The position numbers and the translations under genes are program-made. The notes under the pieces are model-generated. The model was not told where the DNA came from, searched no databases, and worked only from the letters and a program-made list of their open reading frames with translations. Of a stretch of DNA of 64,000 nt, positions 27,901 through 39,300 are shown in pieces (the stretch's first letter is position 1; each line of letters starts with the position of its first letter). Source of the stretch: Rotaria sp. Silwood1 (taxonomy: Eukaryota; Rotifera; Eurotatoria; Philodinida; Philodinidae); contig CAJNOP010000359.1 of NCBI GenBank assembly GCA_905250075.1, positions 124,001 through 188,000 on the forward strand, written 5' to 3'.

Positions 27901-28923
27901 TTTTACATACCATTAGCATAAGTAGTAGCTTGGTAACACCTCACATTGATACAGTCAGTGCGACTTTTCAATTCTATTGATTTTTATAGTCGACACAATG
28001 CCTAATGTTTAGTCTAAAGTCTTTAATCACTTTAACCACCTATTAACTAACAAGGAAAGATTCTCAAGTAATAAATCGCTTATAAGATGAAGCTGTATTC
28101 ACTCGAGTGACCCTAGCGAGTAGGGAAAAATATTCCAGATTGATTTGAGCTATTGATCCTTCGTTGCTGAGATATCGAATCTTTAGGATTGGATTTTTTC
28201 TGTAGGGTCCTAGTTTTTGAAGAAAAATTAACATTTTTGAATTTTAAGATGAAATTTCAAAATTTTTTGATTAAGTCTCTTCGAGATATGAGTTATTTGA
28301 AATAAAGACTTTATTCCATGATTACAATAAAAGAAACCTTGATATTTTGAAAGATTCACATCTTGAAGAGACTTGATCAAAACTGACAAAATTTCAGGTC
28401 AAAATTCAAAACCTTAGCAACTCAGACATCGTAATTCGAACCACTCTAGAATATTTAATTACTCTCTTGGCACTATCGATTGAATATAGTCTCAGATGAA
28501 AAACAATTTATCATTGATGAAAATTTTCACATAAGTCGAAATATGATAGATAGTATATGCACTAGCAAGATGTTTTCTATACTTTTTTTTTATGTAGGTG
28601 CTGCAACAAGATCAAAACGTGGTCGTAAAAGATCTAAGATTATAATAGATGAAAAGACCGAGAATGAAGATGTACCTGGTCCTGCTGAACAAATGCAAAT
28701 AAATGATGAAGAAATCAAAAAATCAAATGAAGACAATGTTACGACTGAAATAAATACTGATGAAGTTAAAGTTTGTTATTTTCATTTTCAAAAAACAAAA
28801 AAAGAATTAATTATTATACAATTAATTTGATTTTAGAATGATAATCTTCAAACTATAGACACAAATTTACCAGAACAAAATGACGCAACCATGAACAAAA
28901 ATGTTACAGAAGTAAAATTTTAA
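24936..28923 (+). CDS. DEK: DEK-like chromatin protein, SAP-type core
   Basis: Nuclear DNA- and histone-binding protein of the DEK family (chromatin architecture, mRNA processing). Exons 24936-25280, 26003-26036, 26101-26174, 26234-26331, 26400-26634, 26686-26905, 28598-28770, 28837-28923; 1266 bases, 421 residues, in frame. The core matches DEK strongly: GHGKPLGEIEYINYQI, then MRNICFGRRA, NIRQNLREFKGFEFERDG, and the SAP motif LKKDQLRSISDILGLPASG followed by ILNFLMNPIDEGKPIP. An acidic run (EEDEEEEVETDDD) and Lys/Arg-rich patches follow. After these I see only charged low-complexity sequence, and the usual C-terminal DEK-C domain is not evident. Intron 26635-26685 is 51 bases without an in-frame stop, so it could be retained. 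The AATAAA at 28922-28927 overlaps the stop codon. Confidence 0.88.
26906..28597 (+). other. Long DEK intron 6
   Basis: GT-AG intron joining KRKK to GAATRSKRGRKRSK across phase 1. Apart from the palindrome at 28128-28455, nothing coding is supported. Short open frames inside (for example 27111-27353) show no family resemblance. Confidence 0.6.
28128..28455. repeat. Imperfect palindrome (possible MITE) in DEK intron 6
   Basis: Within the 1.7 kb intron 26906-28597, the left arm (about 28128-28292) pairs with the right arm (about 28335-28455). The best block is GATTAAGTCTCTTCGAGAT against the complement of ATCTTGAAGAGACTTGATC, and weaker matches extend outward on both sides. There is no open reading frame. 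It is probably a decayed foldback element. Confidence 0.5.
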
Positions 28924-29623
28924 TAAAATATTCCACAAAAAAAAAAACAAAAATATTTCTTCGTTGTTTATTTTCTTTTAAAGATAATTCCAACAACAGA
29001 TTAAACCATGGACAAAATAGATTTTCTTGCACGCTAATTTCTTCCTTTATGTTAATTGTGTGATATTTTTTCAGCTGGTTTTTTTAATGTTCCGGCCAAT
29101 ATCCATATATGTTTATGTATATATTTCTATATATATTATTCTTGGTAGTGATTGTTTTTTTGTGTTGTGTCGGAAACAAAAGATTAAACAAGCGTGAAAA
29201 TGTCATCTATGATTTTTCGTTTCTTTTCATTTCTTTTTTGTTTAGTACTTTAGTTCTTTTGTTTGCATTCACGTACGGACTTTTAATCCGAAAGAAAAAG
29301 AACTGTTCTTGATTTAGCCGTTTATTATTATTATTATTTTTTTGAACATATATGTTGATTATAAACATAGTCGAGCACATGTAAACTGTTATTGATGTCT
29401 TCTTTTTTTTTTTTTTTGTATTCTAACAGTATTCATGTGAATGTCTGTTTTCTGTTTTTTTTTTCTTTTTGTGTAAGTGTTTCATGTATGTGTGTTTGTT
29501 TATTGAAAGAAACAAGAAATATATGCATATAAAAAAGAAAATCAAAGCTTGTGTTTTATGTTTAAGAAAACCAAAAAAAAAACAAATAATTTACTTTTTA
29601 TTTTTCGATGAAAAATAAGCAGA
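28924..29623. other. Spacer between DEK and the RBR ligase gene
   Basis: 700 bases, T-rich, with several long poly-T runs. The start should be the DEK 3' untranslated region. Open frames here (for example 29109-29312) are hydrophobic poly-Phe/Leu artefacts of T-rich DNA. Confidence 0.5.
29621..29623 (+). promoter_or_regulatory. Acceptor-like CAG directly before the RBR ligase start
   Basis: AAGCAG (AG at 29621-29622) stands one base before the start codon at 29624, after a T-rich stretch. It could be a 5' untranslated intron end or a spliced-leader acceptor. Confidence 0.35.
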
Positions 29624-32031
29624 ATGGTTGAAGAAAGAGTGAAATTATGCGATGAACATATATTCCAATGTTCAATATGTTGTAATGATATTGATGATAA
29701 AAGAAATGTTTATGAAATTGAATCATGCCATTGTCAATTCTGTAAAGAGGTGCGTTTGAATTTATATTTATCAAAAAATCGATTTCTATAAATTTTTGTT
29801 TTTCTATTTTAGTGTGTGCGTCAGTATTGTAACAGTCAAATAAATACAGCGTAAGATAATTTATTAATTTATCTCGACAATAAACTAATATCTTTTGTAA
29901 ATCTAATTGATTTTTTATCTATAATCTATTTTATGCAGATCGGTGCCAATTCGCTGTCCCAATGGTGAATGTAATAATCGATTATCACTAAATGAAGTAT
30001 TTTAATTAGTTATTTTTTCTTCATATAAAAAAATTCACATTGTTTTTTTTTTTTATTGTCTTAGCTTCATTCTCTGCTTTCTGATGCACAATATCAACTT
30101 TATAATAAATTGTTACTTGATCATGGTTTTTTTGTCTTTTGAGTTTTTTTCTTTTGTCTCATTAATTATTGTAGAGGTGACAAATGATCCTCATCGACTC
30201 TTTTGTCCACATGTTGATTGTGGTCAAGTACTATCAATAATTGATGAAAGCAAAATTCATAAAGAACATCCGATGACTTGTACAAAAGTAAGAAAATAAT
30301 TTTTATTTTCATATTTACCTAGTTTTATATTCTAGTGTCAAACAACATTTTGTTTAAAATGTCGTTCACAATGGCATCCAAATGAACATTGTTCTGATTT
30401 ACTGTAAATATTGAAATAAATTCAAGTAGAAGATTGTAGATTCTTTTTGTTCTAAATTTTATGTAGTACACCATATGAAATGGAAGCTGATTCCAATATA
30501 AAACGTTGTCCAAGATGTCGTTTTCCATTAGAATGGATTGCCGGTTGTGCACAAATAATGTGTGTTAATTGTAAACATATTTTTTGTTGGTATTGTTTAA
30601 AATCACTTGATGTATATATGAAATTTATTTCCTTTAGTTCTTTTTATGATGAGAATATTATTTGTTTTTTAGAATGATTTTTTTTTGTTACATTTCGAAA
30701 GTGGACCTTGTCGAAATAGGTATGATATGATCTAAAAAAATAGAAACAAGAAAGAGAGTTGGAGTTTTCACCATTGCAAAGAGGAGACTTTGAGGCATTG
30801 ATCCACAGAAGAAGCACTATATTCATAACTTTTTGGAAAAACAAGATTAAGCAAACTGATGTACTCAGAATTTAAAGTGCTATGAGAACTGCAAAACCCT
30901 CGATGTTTTGGAGATCTTGTTTTTTCAGTATCCTCCTAAAAACATCTTGAAACATTATGTTTCTTATATGGTTCGATAATATCAAGTTTCGTTTTCTTCA
31001 ACGATGAAAATCGCAGCTCTGTTTTGTGCAATCGACATCTGTCCAATGACTTTTGAATTATCCCGTATATGAACTAGTTTCCTATTGCATTGCAGGAACA
31101 TTAAGGGAATCTACTGCTCTATTTGAAGTTTCTGAAGAACGCAACTCATCAGAAATATTTCAAGCTTTTAGACTAGGTAAATCTTAAAGAGTAGAGCAAA
31201 ATTTGTTACAGACTTCAAGTGCCCAAATACTTCCTTCTAGAAAACATTTGCTTGACTTTCTCAGCCACAATAGGTCCGATAGAACCGAAATTTTTCTTAG
31301 AGATACTAAAAATTGTTGCGAATACCTACTTTTCTATTATCTTCTTCGGTTTGAATGAAAAGATCAAAGTACTGAGCGTACCTTTAATAATACTTAAAAT
31401 CAATATAGTATTTAATAGACAACACTTCGAAACTATATTAGCGATGGAAATAAGCAAAAATCGAGAATGTTTTGATTTTAACACTCGAAAAGTGGAATAC
31501 CTTTAACTAAAATGATGGTGAAGAAATGTGTCCTAGAATAAATAAAACAAAGCAAGCTCTATGCGATTAGTAACAGCAGCTACATCATGCTGCATATTTT
31601 AATCCTAGAGCGATTGTACTAGCAACTATTTATTTTTTTTTTGGCTTAACATATTTTTATTCCTTAGACTGGGTCATTCTCGTGCATCACTGTTTCTTCA
31701 TCGTCTTACAATTGTTGGTATATTTATTGGTTTAATTCTATTGCTTCTTATTGCTATACCATTTTTAATCTTAACTGCACCTTGTTTATTATGTTGTCGT
31801 TATAAACAAATAAAAAATCGTTTAAAAAATTTAACAAAATTAGGACAACGTTTTCAACAACAGCAATATACACCAACAGCACATCCATCACCATCATCAT
31901 CATTAAATCAATTAAATAATTCATCATTGATTGATATCGAACAAGACACAAAAACAATGATCAAAACTTCATTATTATCTTCATCATTAAAAAATATCAA
32001 TCAATCGAAACCTGAATTATCATCCGTTTGA
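29624..32031 (+). CDS. RNF144: RBR-type E3 ubiquitin ligase, RNF144-like, membrane anchored
   Basis: RING-between-RING ligase that passes ubiquitin through a cysteine thioester intermediate. Exons 29624-29749, 29813-29850, 29939-29996, 30065-30125, 30175-30287, 30336-30403, 30467-30611, 30673-30719, 31668-32031; 1020 bases, 339 residues, in frame. RING1 begins FQCSICCND and contains [13 protein letters not shown]. The IBR region has [10 protein letters not shown] and [23 protein letters not shown]2 reads [20 protein letters not shown], then [13 protein letters not shown]; the Cys of AGCAQ is the expected catalytic residue. A hydrophobic helix at the start of the last exon ([20 protein letters not shown]) gives a tail anchor as in RNF144A/B, followed by a Ser/Gln-rich tail longer than in vertebrates. 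Intron 8 (30720-31667) holds a dispersed repeat. Confidence 0.92.
31511..31625 (+). repeat. Dispersed repeat, copy A (RNF144-like intron 8)
   Basis: About 115 bases resembling 39801-39915 in the same orientation. Shared blocks include AAATGTGT, GCGATTAG or GTGATTAG followed by AACAG, TACATC, and ATATTTTAATCCT followed by AG and GATT. Both copies lie in introns. No coding capacity is seen. Confidence 0.65.
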
Positions 32032-32249
32032 TCTCTCTCGCTTCTTTTTTGTTTCCTTTTGTGAATATTTTTTTAAACAGTAATTATTCAAATCTTGTCT
32101 TTGTTGTAAAAAAAAAAAAAATAATACAGCTTTTTTGTATAGAGTAAAAATAAAATATAAGATATATATATATATGAAATTTATTGATTATTAAGTAGAA
32201 CTGAAGAAAAAGCGTATTAAAAAAACATAATTTGTTTTGTTGTCTTTTA

Positions 32250-32569
32250 TTATTTAGTTTGAAACTCTCGAACTAAAGCAACATATTCTTGTTGAGCAAC
32301 TTCTTTAGTTTTGCCTTTATTTTTATCCCAAGCTTCCCATTTAGCTTTGCCTTTCAAATCAATCATGCTTGGTTTATTGGTATTGTTATCACCAATAGTT
32401 GCTTCTATAAAAATAATTCAAAAAAAAAAAATCAATATGTATTTTCAATTGAATATCTTATTAACTTACGTTTATAAAGACCATAGAGTTTAAGTAAATC
32501 ATCATTCGATAATTTTTTATTTAAAACTTTCACGTCTTCAGCAGCTTTATCGAATTCAGCTTGGGACAT
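32250..32569 (-). CDS. ACBP: Acyl-CoA-binding protein
   Basis: Small cytosolic carrier of long-chain acyl-CoA esters. Exons 32470-32569 and 32250-32404, 255 bases, 84 residues, close to the usual 86. The first exon has FDKAAEDVKVLNKKLSNDDL and LLKLYGLYK; the second has ATIGDNN, then the ligand-binding segment KGKAKWEAWDKNKGKTKEVA with the family Lys and Trp residues, and ends VREFQTK. The second residue of this N-terminus (MSQAEF) is standard for the family. The gene is convergent with the RBR ligase gene, with 218 bases between stop codons, so the 3' untranslated regions are close or overlap. Confidence 0.95.
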
Positions 32570-33375
32570 TGTTAATAATAGTTATGATGAAGAAACAGTA
32601 AGGTTTATATAACCACAACAAATAACATAAGATAAGATATTTTTAAATAATAAACAAATAGATATTCAGATAAAGAATATAATTATATCATAGTTACCTT
32701 ACCTTGTTTCTTTTTATTAGTAGATATTTAATCGAGTTCTTAGCGACTCGTTGAAAACCGTGTAATATGTTTTTAGGACATGTTAAATTCTTTATATTGT
32801 CTCTGATGTCGTGTCCAATGCGACAGACATAGCTAATGGAGACGCATACTGCTTCATTTTCTCTTGGAATTGCTGTACAACATGTTCATTTTCCTCTCTA
32901 AACAACTTACTTTTTAAATTTGCCTTCTGTGCTAGTAAAAATATGTGTTATATTCATACAAACAACATTTTCAACAGTTCTTCAGATTCGAACTCGAAGT
33001 GAACATGTCGATCTCTAAATATCATTGAAGTAGAGAAGATTGTTATGAAATCAATTGAAAAGATTGATATATGTTGCTCGATATTATAGCTAATAATACA
33101 AAGTTCAGATTAATTGAAAGACAGGCTAAGTCATGTTTTAAACTTATTTATTCATTTGATTGTTTATTAGTGAAGAACCCAGAATATGTTGTCTTTCGTC
33201 GTACTTCTAATTATTCTCAAGAACAAGAAAAAAAGTAATACGTGGCAGAAACGGCAATTGAATAATTTTATTATGATGATAAACAGAGCAATATTTAAAG
33301 AAAAAAAAAAAGAGTTAAAAATAATCATTGTAAAAATGTAACACCGAGCAGAATGAAAATATGTTTAACTAGGAA
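32570..33375. other. Spacer between HEAT-protein stop and ACBP start
   Basis: About 800 bases with no supported gene. It should contain the ACBP promoter and 5' untranslated region and the 3' end of the HEAT-repeat transcript. Short open frames (for example 32811-33002) lack family features. Confidence 0.5.
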
Positions 33376-36300
33376 TCAGTTACATAAAGAAGATCGTGTT
33401 ATAAGAGGTAATAATGATGTTGATCGATAATCGGTTTTTAACATTTGTCGTAATTGACTTTTAACAAGTTCGTGTCGAACACACTAAATAAAAAAACATT
33501 CATTTTTTTTTCTAATCTTAATAAAAACAAACCCAACAAACAAATCAATTTGTGTATAGACATTCAAACAAGTGAATACAATGAAATCTTATTTACTTAC
33601 CATATTTTCATTAACCGACATCTAAAAGACAAGCAAATAAGAATTTATAAAGCAATCAGCATAGCGAAACTATGGACAAGACGAGCAAAGCGAATATATA
33701 TATACATCTATATAGCACTTACGATAAATAGTTTAGTTATTATCATCATGTTTATTATTATGATTACACTGTAGTTTTATGATATTGCTTCAAATATTAT
33801 TTGTTAATATACACTAAATTTACTTACCATAAGGTGCATATAAATTCGTCGTCGACGTGATTTTGATGTACTTTCATCACGTAATGAAACAAGTGATTCT
33901 TCTGGAGAATCGACTTCAAGTTCACGAAAACCAAATTTAAGCACATGACGTGGCAGACGCCTAAATTTAAATAATATAAAACAAAAATATTTATTGAGAT
34001 AATAATTTCTTACATTTTTACACCACGAACAGGTGGTAAAAGTTCTTTTTTATGATCATCTCGTTGTTGATGTTGCATAGCCAATATTTGACTTGATGCT
34101 GCATAATCGAAAAAGTTTGATGAATGTTCATCATCAAATGTTGGTATTGCTTGTTTTGTACTAGTATGTTTCGTTGAAATATCTTCGATAGCTGAATCAT
34201 CCTAAACATAAAAGTGAATTTATTTTGTTTTTTTGAAAATATTCGAATATATTATTATTATTATTACCTGTTTATTACCAATAATTGATGCAAGTTGTCT
34301 CATAACAGGATCATTCCAAATAATCGAAATAAGATTTTCTGGTACTCGTGAATAAAGTAATGGTGTAAATTTTGGATAAGTTCGAGCAATTTGTTCAATA
34401 TAATTTTGAGAATCTGGTGCACCTTGAGATTTCAATACTAAATGTAAAGAACATAAAAACTAATTAAATACAATTTATGAATTCATAACAATATTTACAT
34501 TGTTCGAGAAGCCATGCATGTGTTACTTCATTTTGATCGTATACAATTGGTACACTAGGAGGATGTTGAGTACTTCCATGGATAAATGTAGATCGTGTAA
34601 GTTCACGATTCGATCTTAGTAAATTAGATAATGCATCTTCCATATCTTTAGCTTTGCGAAGATTAACACCTAACAAAAAAAAAAATATATATATATTTTA
34701 TTTTCCAATAGTATTATTTAGTTTTTAATTTTTTCAAGACATAAGAATAATTTGAATTATATGTAGTTTCATTGAATAATGTTGGAAAAATACTATAAGA
34801 TAATTTTATAAGTTATATCATTTACACTTGATCTTGTTTATCACATCGACAACTATCAGAATGGTTAAATTTAATGTTCGAAAAAAATAATTTTTTATGT
34901 TTCAATTTACAAAATTCAATCAAGAACCATGGACAAAAAATATTTTACTACAATTTTTTCTCAACAGAATAGAAGCCCAGTGTATTCAAACAAGTGCAAA
35001 TTAGCAATGTAAATTTCTATTAACAAACAAACAAGTTTCTTTTGTGAATCAAAAAAATGTATATCCATGCATATTATAATGAAAGACAACGGTTCAAGAA
35101 CTGATGAATAGGAGCAGTTTCTCAATTCAAAGCGTCATCATAAACAAGACTTATTGTATACGAATCAAATCATCTGCTTCCAAATTTTTTACTTGTGAAA
35201 TAATTTAGAAATACATAAACTATAATGATTCTTCTAATAAAATTCAAGATTATATCCGTCATGAGAAATTCTTTCAATATCATATATATTAACCTGTTCT
35301 TGTTGCTCTAGTTTGTGAATCAAATTTCATTCTAGCCGTTTCTGCTGATGATGGTCTTTGTCGTTCAATAGGTGGTAATTTATTTGATGAATAAAAATTT
35401 GGTTGATTTAGATTTGTTGATGTATGTAATTGCATTTGTGATATAGTTAATGCATCAGTAAAATTTATAGCAGAATCTGTATTTGATAATAATGATCCTG
35501 GTATAAATTTTTCATTTCTTCTATGTAATTGTATTGAACGTATAATAAGTGATGATAATAATTGTACAAATTCTACTTCATGTAAATGACGTTTATTACG
35601 ATTTAAATCTGATAAACGCATTGTACTTGTTGTTAATGGTGATGAACTTCTTCTATTAACCGTTATATGAATTTGATCACCAAATAAATCCATAAGAGAT
35701 ATTTTATGAGGAATTAATACACGACGATTTGGTATCATACGATAATAACCAAAATGATCTTTATGATCATTAATTATTGTTTGAACTGGATCAGATATTT
35801 GTTCTTGATTAATTTCTGTTGAAGATGAAATTTGAGTTTCATTTTGTTCCGTAATTTCTAAATGAAATATAAAAATCAAAATAATTCTATTAAACAACAA
35901 GAAAAAAAGAGTACCATTTTGTTTTGCATATGAATCCCACATAGTTGAATTATTTGGTAAAAGAGGATGACTAAAGAAGAAAATTAAAAATCATAAAAAA
36001 AAAAGATAATCGTATGTAAAAATAGTATAAAAACCGTTTTCTAGATGAATGATCGGAACCAGTTGTTCGACTTGATGTTCGAATTTGTTTTTCACTAGAA
36101 ACAGTTGGTTGTTTACGTAGACGAGGTGTTTGTGAAGATGATGGTAATAGAGGTGGTGGTAATTCTTTTCGTGGTTTTGGTATATGATGTGAAGGTTGAA
36201 CAATAGGTTTTGTTTTTTCATTTATTTCAACACGAATTGATGGTTCAACAGGTGTTACTGCTGCTGTTGAAGAATTTAAACTTGGAGTTATACTAAATTG

Positions 36301-39300
36301 ACTAGGTGTTTGTTGAAAAACATGATGATGTTTATGAATAGTTGGTTGTTTATCTATTCGAGGAGATGTTGAACGTGAACGAATAATTGGTTTCGTATCA
36401 TCGATTTGTTCGTTGATAGGAGGATGAGAAGAAGAAGGATGTGTTGAATCTTCGATTTTTATATGTGGTTCTTCTTGTTGATCTTTATTTGTTGGTAAAA
36501 GATTTTCTTCTTGTTGATCTTTATTTGCTGGTAAAAGATTTTCTTCTTGTTGATCTTTATTTGTTGGTAAAAGATTTTCTTCTTGTTCTTCATACTCTTT
36601 CTCTTCCTCTTCATCATGTTCTTCTGGTTTTTCGTCTTCTTGTTGTTCTTCTTCTTGTTTTCTATCTTCTTGTTGTTCATCAATTGGTACTGATGGATGA
36701 TAATCTGCTGTTGATGGTGGTGGTGTTAATGCACGATTTTTTTCTTTTAAATAATTTTGAAGACTAAAATCTTCTTCTGGTAAAGTCTATAGAATGAAAA
36801 AAACGAAATATTAATTGAAATATTTATTATTAAAATTTTACTTCTAAATATGGAATATCATCTGCACAATCTTTTAAAACAGTATCCGACATAATTGAAG
36901 TTAATCGTTTTAATGTATCACAACATTCAGTTCGAACCAAAATCTATTTTTAAGAAAAACAAAAAAAAAATAGTTATCAAAATTAAATAATTATTAAAAA
37001 CAAAATTATACTCGTGGATCATTTATAAATGACTTAAGTAATGCAATATCGATAGCTTTTATTTCTTTGCCTAAATCAGCTAAAATTGTTGCAGCTATTA
37101 ATCGATGATCGGCATCATTATGTGAAAGAAGTGATATTATGCCATTTGATACTCGATCAAATTGATCTTTTGAATAACCAATGACACTAAAAATAAACAT
37201 AATCAATCGATTATGAGAATATTGAATGTTTTAAAACAAGAATATAAATTACAAAGAATAAGAGAGTAGACAAAAATATTCTTCAATATAATCATTCCGA
37301 CCGTAAGAAATGACATCTTAGACAGTTATAAAACATCGAAATAGAATTTCAATTATACACGAAAACTCTGTTGAATAACGTCTTTCTCAATTTTATTTGA
37401 TCTTATCTTTATTCCTTCATTATCAATCGACAAATAGCAAAAAAAGGAAGGAGAGCATTACACTATTAGAATCTATATGAAGTAATTTTAATAGATTTCA
37501 ATAAATGTTTTATAACTACATGTTAAAGGTCATGATAAGCATTATGAAATCTTTAAAATCAACTTTTGAACTTCATATATACAACATAATAAAATCATTG
37601 AAACATTATATAAATGAATTAGAGATAAAACTTTTTATAAACTAAAATCTCAATGTATTTACCGATTTAATTGAACAAGATGTGCTGTTAATGTTTTAAG
37701 CATTGATTTACTCGCTGTTGGTAATTTAGTAAGTATAACATCAATAATTGAATCAAGTGTAATTGGATTATTATCACGAGGATACCAACGTTCTTCAGAA
37801 ATTTTTTTTAATAATGGATGAAGAATATTATCATCAATTTTTTCACCACTTTCTTCTTCTTCATTAACTAGATCAGTTGAAACTTTTTGCAGTTTAAATT
37901 TAATTCTATCAATTATTGTTTTTAATGAAAATGTATCTTCAGAAGCATCCTTGAAAAACAATTTTTTGGTTTTTTTTTTTATTATTATTAACTTTGTTTC
38001 TAACTAAAATTCTACTTACTCGAACAGTCGACATATTATTAAGAACTAAATCAATATCATCTGAACTATTAACATCAGTAATAAATTTAATTGCATTTAT
38101 TGCTTCTTGTCGAAGTATATTATCCTTCAATAATAAAAAAAAACAAAAAAAAATTAGTTTTCTTAATGAAATATTTTTTTTTGTTTTTAAGTTTTACTGG
38201 TTGACATTTTAATGTAAAATCAAGTAATGGAACAATAATATTTTTTCTTTCAATCATAAATTGAGCTATTGTACGAACTGTATGAACATTTAATGGATCA
38301 TTTTCACCATCAGATAAGTGATTAAGTAGAATATCAAGAATTTGATTAACAAGTAATGGTTCAATACCATATGTTCTAATAGATAAATAAATTAAGTAAA
38401 ATAAAAAAGAAAAGAATTTTTGTCTCTTTTATTAAATTACCGAAATATATCAACAACATAATTACAAGCTGATTCATATGAATCATTTTGTTTAGCTTTT
38501 ATTACTTCAATTAAATAAAGTAACATTGAACGTAAATTATTATTTTCATCATTATCTGTTTGTTGCCACCATGGTTCATTTCGCATTTTTTTAAATAATT
38601 CTGGAATTGTTTCCTAGATAAGAAAATACGAGAAATAAAAAAAAAAAAAGATTGCAATTTCTTTATTAGAGACATTTATTGTAAGTTAATAAGCATTTCT
38701 CCCCCCAAAAAAACAAACAAACTGAAAACGAAACAAAAACTACCTTATCCCAAAATATATTATATTCAACATCTTCTATAGAAAAATCATCATCAAGCTA
38801 CACTAAGGATAAGTGTATTATCTGAGAATGTTTCTTTTCTTTTTTTTTACCTGTTGACGAGAAACGATTGTACTTGTTGTTGGTCGTACATCTTTAAAAT
38901 GTAAACAAAATAATTAAGATTAGTATTAATTTATTAATAAAAATAAATACGTTTACGAGTTTTTGCACTAGATGGTTTTGATGAAGGTCGAACAACTGAA
39001 CCTTCAGGATCTTCTAATTCTACCCATTCATCATCATCATTTTGCCAATTGAGACTTTTATTCGTTTTGTTCTAAAGAAATATAAGAGAAAAAAAACACA
39101 TATTTAGTTGATTATAAAAACAAAACAAAACAATAAAAGAACACTAAAAGAATCCATAAAAGTTAACTGTGATAACAACAAACAAACAGACAAACTCTAC
39201 AGTGTTTATTTAATAACAAACCTGTAGATTATCTAGTATATCCTAAAATATAAGAAGAAACATATGAGTTCTTTATCTATATGCTTACAATTTTATTTAA

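Noticed and set aside
27400..28120. Additional DEK exons in the long intron
   Set aside because: No segment with acceptor and donor keeps frame and resembles DEK; direct joining 26905 to 28598 is in frame.
29109..29312. Hydrophobic 67-codon frame as a membrane protein
   Set aside because: Poly-T DNA gives Phe/Leu-rich frames by chance all over this window.
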